Positions 5,411-6,092 of a stretch of DNA of 6,092 nucleotides are shown here, piece after piece. Numbering within the stretch: the first letter of the stretch is position 1; the number at the start of each line of letters is the position of its first letter. The translations under genes and the position numbers were made by a program. The notes under the pieces were generated by a model. That model was not told the origin of the DNA. It did not search any database and worked only from the letters and a program-made list of their open reading frames with translations. The DNA is from Chloroflexota bacterium (GTDB taxonomy: Bacteria; Chloroflexota; Anaerolineae; Promineifilales; Promineifilaceae), in contig QQUD01000722.1 in the NCBI GenBank assembly GCA_008501785.1, positions 1 through 6,092 of the forward strand. Reading direction: 5' to 3'.

Positions 5411-6092
5411 ATGTCAGAAAATAACCCTTATTTAGAAATTGACCAAAAAATCGTTGGGGATGTGTACACGACCAGCGAAATTATGGACAATTTGACGATT
5501 TTGTGTGATGAGTTTGGCTCACGTTTCGGAGGTACCGTAGGTGAACGGCAGGCAGCTAAGTTTATCAAAACTCAGTTAGAATCTTATGGACTGAGCAATG
5601 TTCATTTGGAGCCAATTCCATACGAAGGCTGGCGGCGCGGTGAGGCTTCATTTGAAATTATTAGCCCCATTCAAAAAACAATTCCCTGCATCACGCTGCC
5701 GCTTTCACCACCAGCGGACCTAACCGCAACGCTGGTTGATTTAGATGAAGGCAAACCCGAAGATTTCGACAAGCGGGCTGACGAGATTGCAGGCAAGATT
5801 GTGCTCACGACTAGTGAGGTGAATCCGGGCGACTCCAAACGGTGGGTGCATCGCAAAGAGAAATACGGCCGTTCTATCCTCGCAGGTGCATCTGGCTTTA
5901 TCTTTGTGAATCACTATCCTGGTTATGGTCCAGCAACGGGCGGCATTGGCAATGAATGTGCAGGGCATATCCCAGCGATTTCGGTGGCGTATGAAGACGG
6001 CCGTTTTCTGCAGCGCCTCCGCAAAAAACACGGCTCCGTCACCGTCCGCATCCGCAGCATCGACCAAATCGAGTCGATGACCTCCTGGAACA
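5411..6092 (+). CDS. M28-family metallopeptidase with PA insert, 5' part only
   Basis: The gene runs off the right edge: 227 codons are present with no stop. There is no signal peptide, so the enzyme is probably cytoplasmic. The N-terminal segment (TSEIMDNLTILCDEFGSRFGGTVGERQAAKFIKTQLESYGL, residues 21-61) matches the start of M28 aminopeptidases, where a helix pair precedes the catalytic fold. Residues about 97-205 form a PA (protease-associated) insert: LVDLDEGKPEDF, GKIVLTT, GASGFIFVNHYPG and IPAISVAYEDGRFLQRL are the usual strands and loop. The zinc ligands (the HxD region and later Glu/Asp/His) lie beyond the window, so activity cannot be judged. The family uses two zinc ions to remove N-terminal residues from peptides. 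The start is set by AGGAAG four bases upstream. Two ACGGCCGT palindromes occur at 5865 and 5997, read as YGR and DGR. It is transcribed away from the LysM gene and no functional link is visible. Confidence 0.8.
   Translation, partial: MSENNPYLEIDQKIVGDVYTTSEIMDNLTILCDEFGSRFGGTVGERQAAKFIKTQLESYGLSNVHLEPIPYEGWRRGEASFEIISPIQKTIPCITLPLSPPADLTATLVDLDEGKPEDFDKRADEIAGKIVLTTSEVNPGDSKRWVHRKEKYGRSILAGASGFIFVNHYPGYGPATGGIGNECAGHIPAISVAYEDGRFLQRLRKKHGSVTVRIRSIDQIESMTSWN

Larger units (their letters stand above)
578..6004. repeat. Dispersed highly iterated palindrome ACGGCCGT (13 copies)
   Basis: Exact copies start at 578, 900, 1300, 1945, 2636, 4123, 4291, 4447, 4624, 4723, 4867, 5865 and 5997. Two one-mismatch relatives, GCGGCCGT, are at 390 and 483. 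The consensus tends to extend to AAACGGCCGTTT, and the copy at 4624 is a 14-bp palindrome (GGAACGGCCGTTCC). All copies lie in coding sequence: five in the NACHT gene, six in the LysM gene, two in the peptidase, none in plsC or in the intergenic regions. It is reminiscent of HIP1 (GCGATCGC) of cyanobacteria, but with a different core. Function unknown. Confidence 0.9.

Noticed and set aside
5671..6067. Minus-strand open frames opposite the peptidase
   Set aside because: The plus-strand frame has a ribosome site, M28 start and PA motifs; the antisense peptides are unrecognisable.

Overview
The window holds three co-oriented genes on the minus strand, read right to left: a LysM surface lipoprotein-like protein (5024 to 4038), a PlsC-type acyltransferase (3867 to 3148) and a very large NACHT-SUMF1 STAND protein (3095 to 228). 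A divergent plus-strand M28-family peptidase starts at 5411 and runs off the right edge. I see no RNA gene, IS element, CRISPR array or complete mobile element. The best guess for the organism is a Chloroflexota bacterium of the Anaerolineae/Caldilineae/Ardenticatenia type. The reasons are the Thr/Pro-rich LysM surface protein, the NACHT fused to an FGE/SUMF1 domain, the mid-range base composition, and the taste for short repeats. A cyanobacterium is the main alternative, because that phylum is also known for heptanucleotide STRR repeats and a highly iterated palindrome (HIP1). This assignment is an inference from gene style, not a database result.

Layout: 1-227 is non-coding and contains two back-to-back heptanucleotide arrays just downstream of the NACHT gene. 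228-3095 is the NACHT-SUMF1 gene. 3096-3147 is a 52-bp spacer almost filled by a perfect 15-bp-stem hairpin. 3148-3867 is plsC. 3868-4037 is a spacer with a GGGGCAA heptamer array directly before the plsC start. 4038-5024 is the LysM protein. 5025-5410 is a divergent intergenic region carrying another heptamer array. 5411-6092 is the 5' part of the peptidase gene.

The four proteins do not form an obvious pathway. The NACHT protein is the most system-like element: an N-terminal coiled coil and a Gly-rich beta motif, a complete P-loop NTPase, a helical middle, and a C-terminal C-type-lectin-like SUMF1 fold that lacks the catalytic cysteines of true formylglycine-generating enzymes. That suggests a sensor/switch protein (conflict or signalling) rather than a sulfatase-maturation enzyme. 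plsC is a lipid-synthesis housekeeping gene, and the LysM protein is probably exposed on the cell surface.

The most striking signal is not a gene. The 8-bp palindrome ACGGCCGT occurs 13 times in 6.1 kb (about 0.1 expected from a simple 4^8 count), always inside coding sequence, with six copies in the LysM gene all read as Thr-Ala-Val, and none in plsC. In addition, five different arrays with a strict 7-bp period but unrelated unit sequences sit at gene edges or in a protein linker. Together these point to a genome-wide system of iterated palindromes and heptamer repeats.
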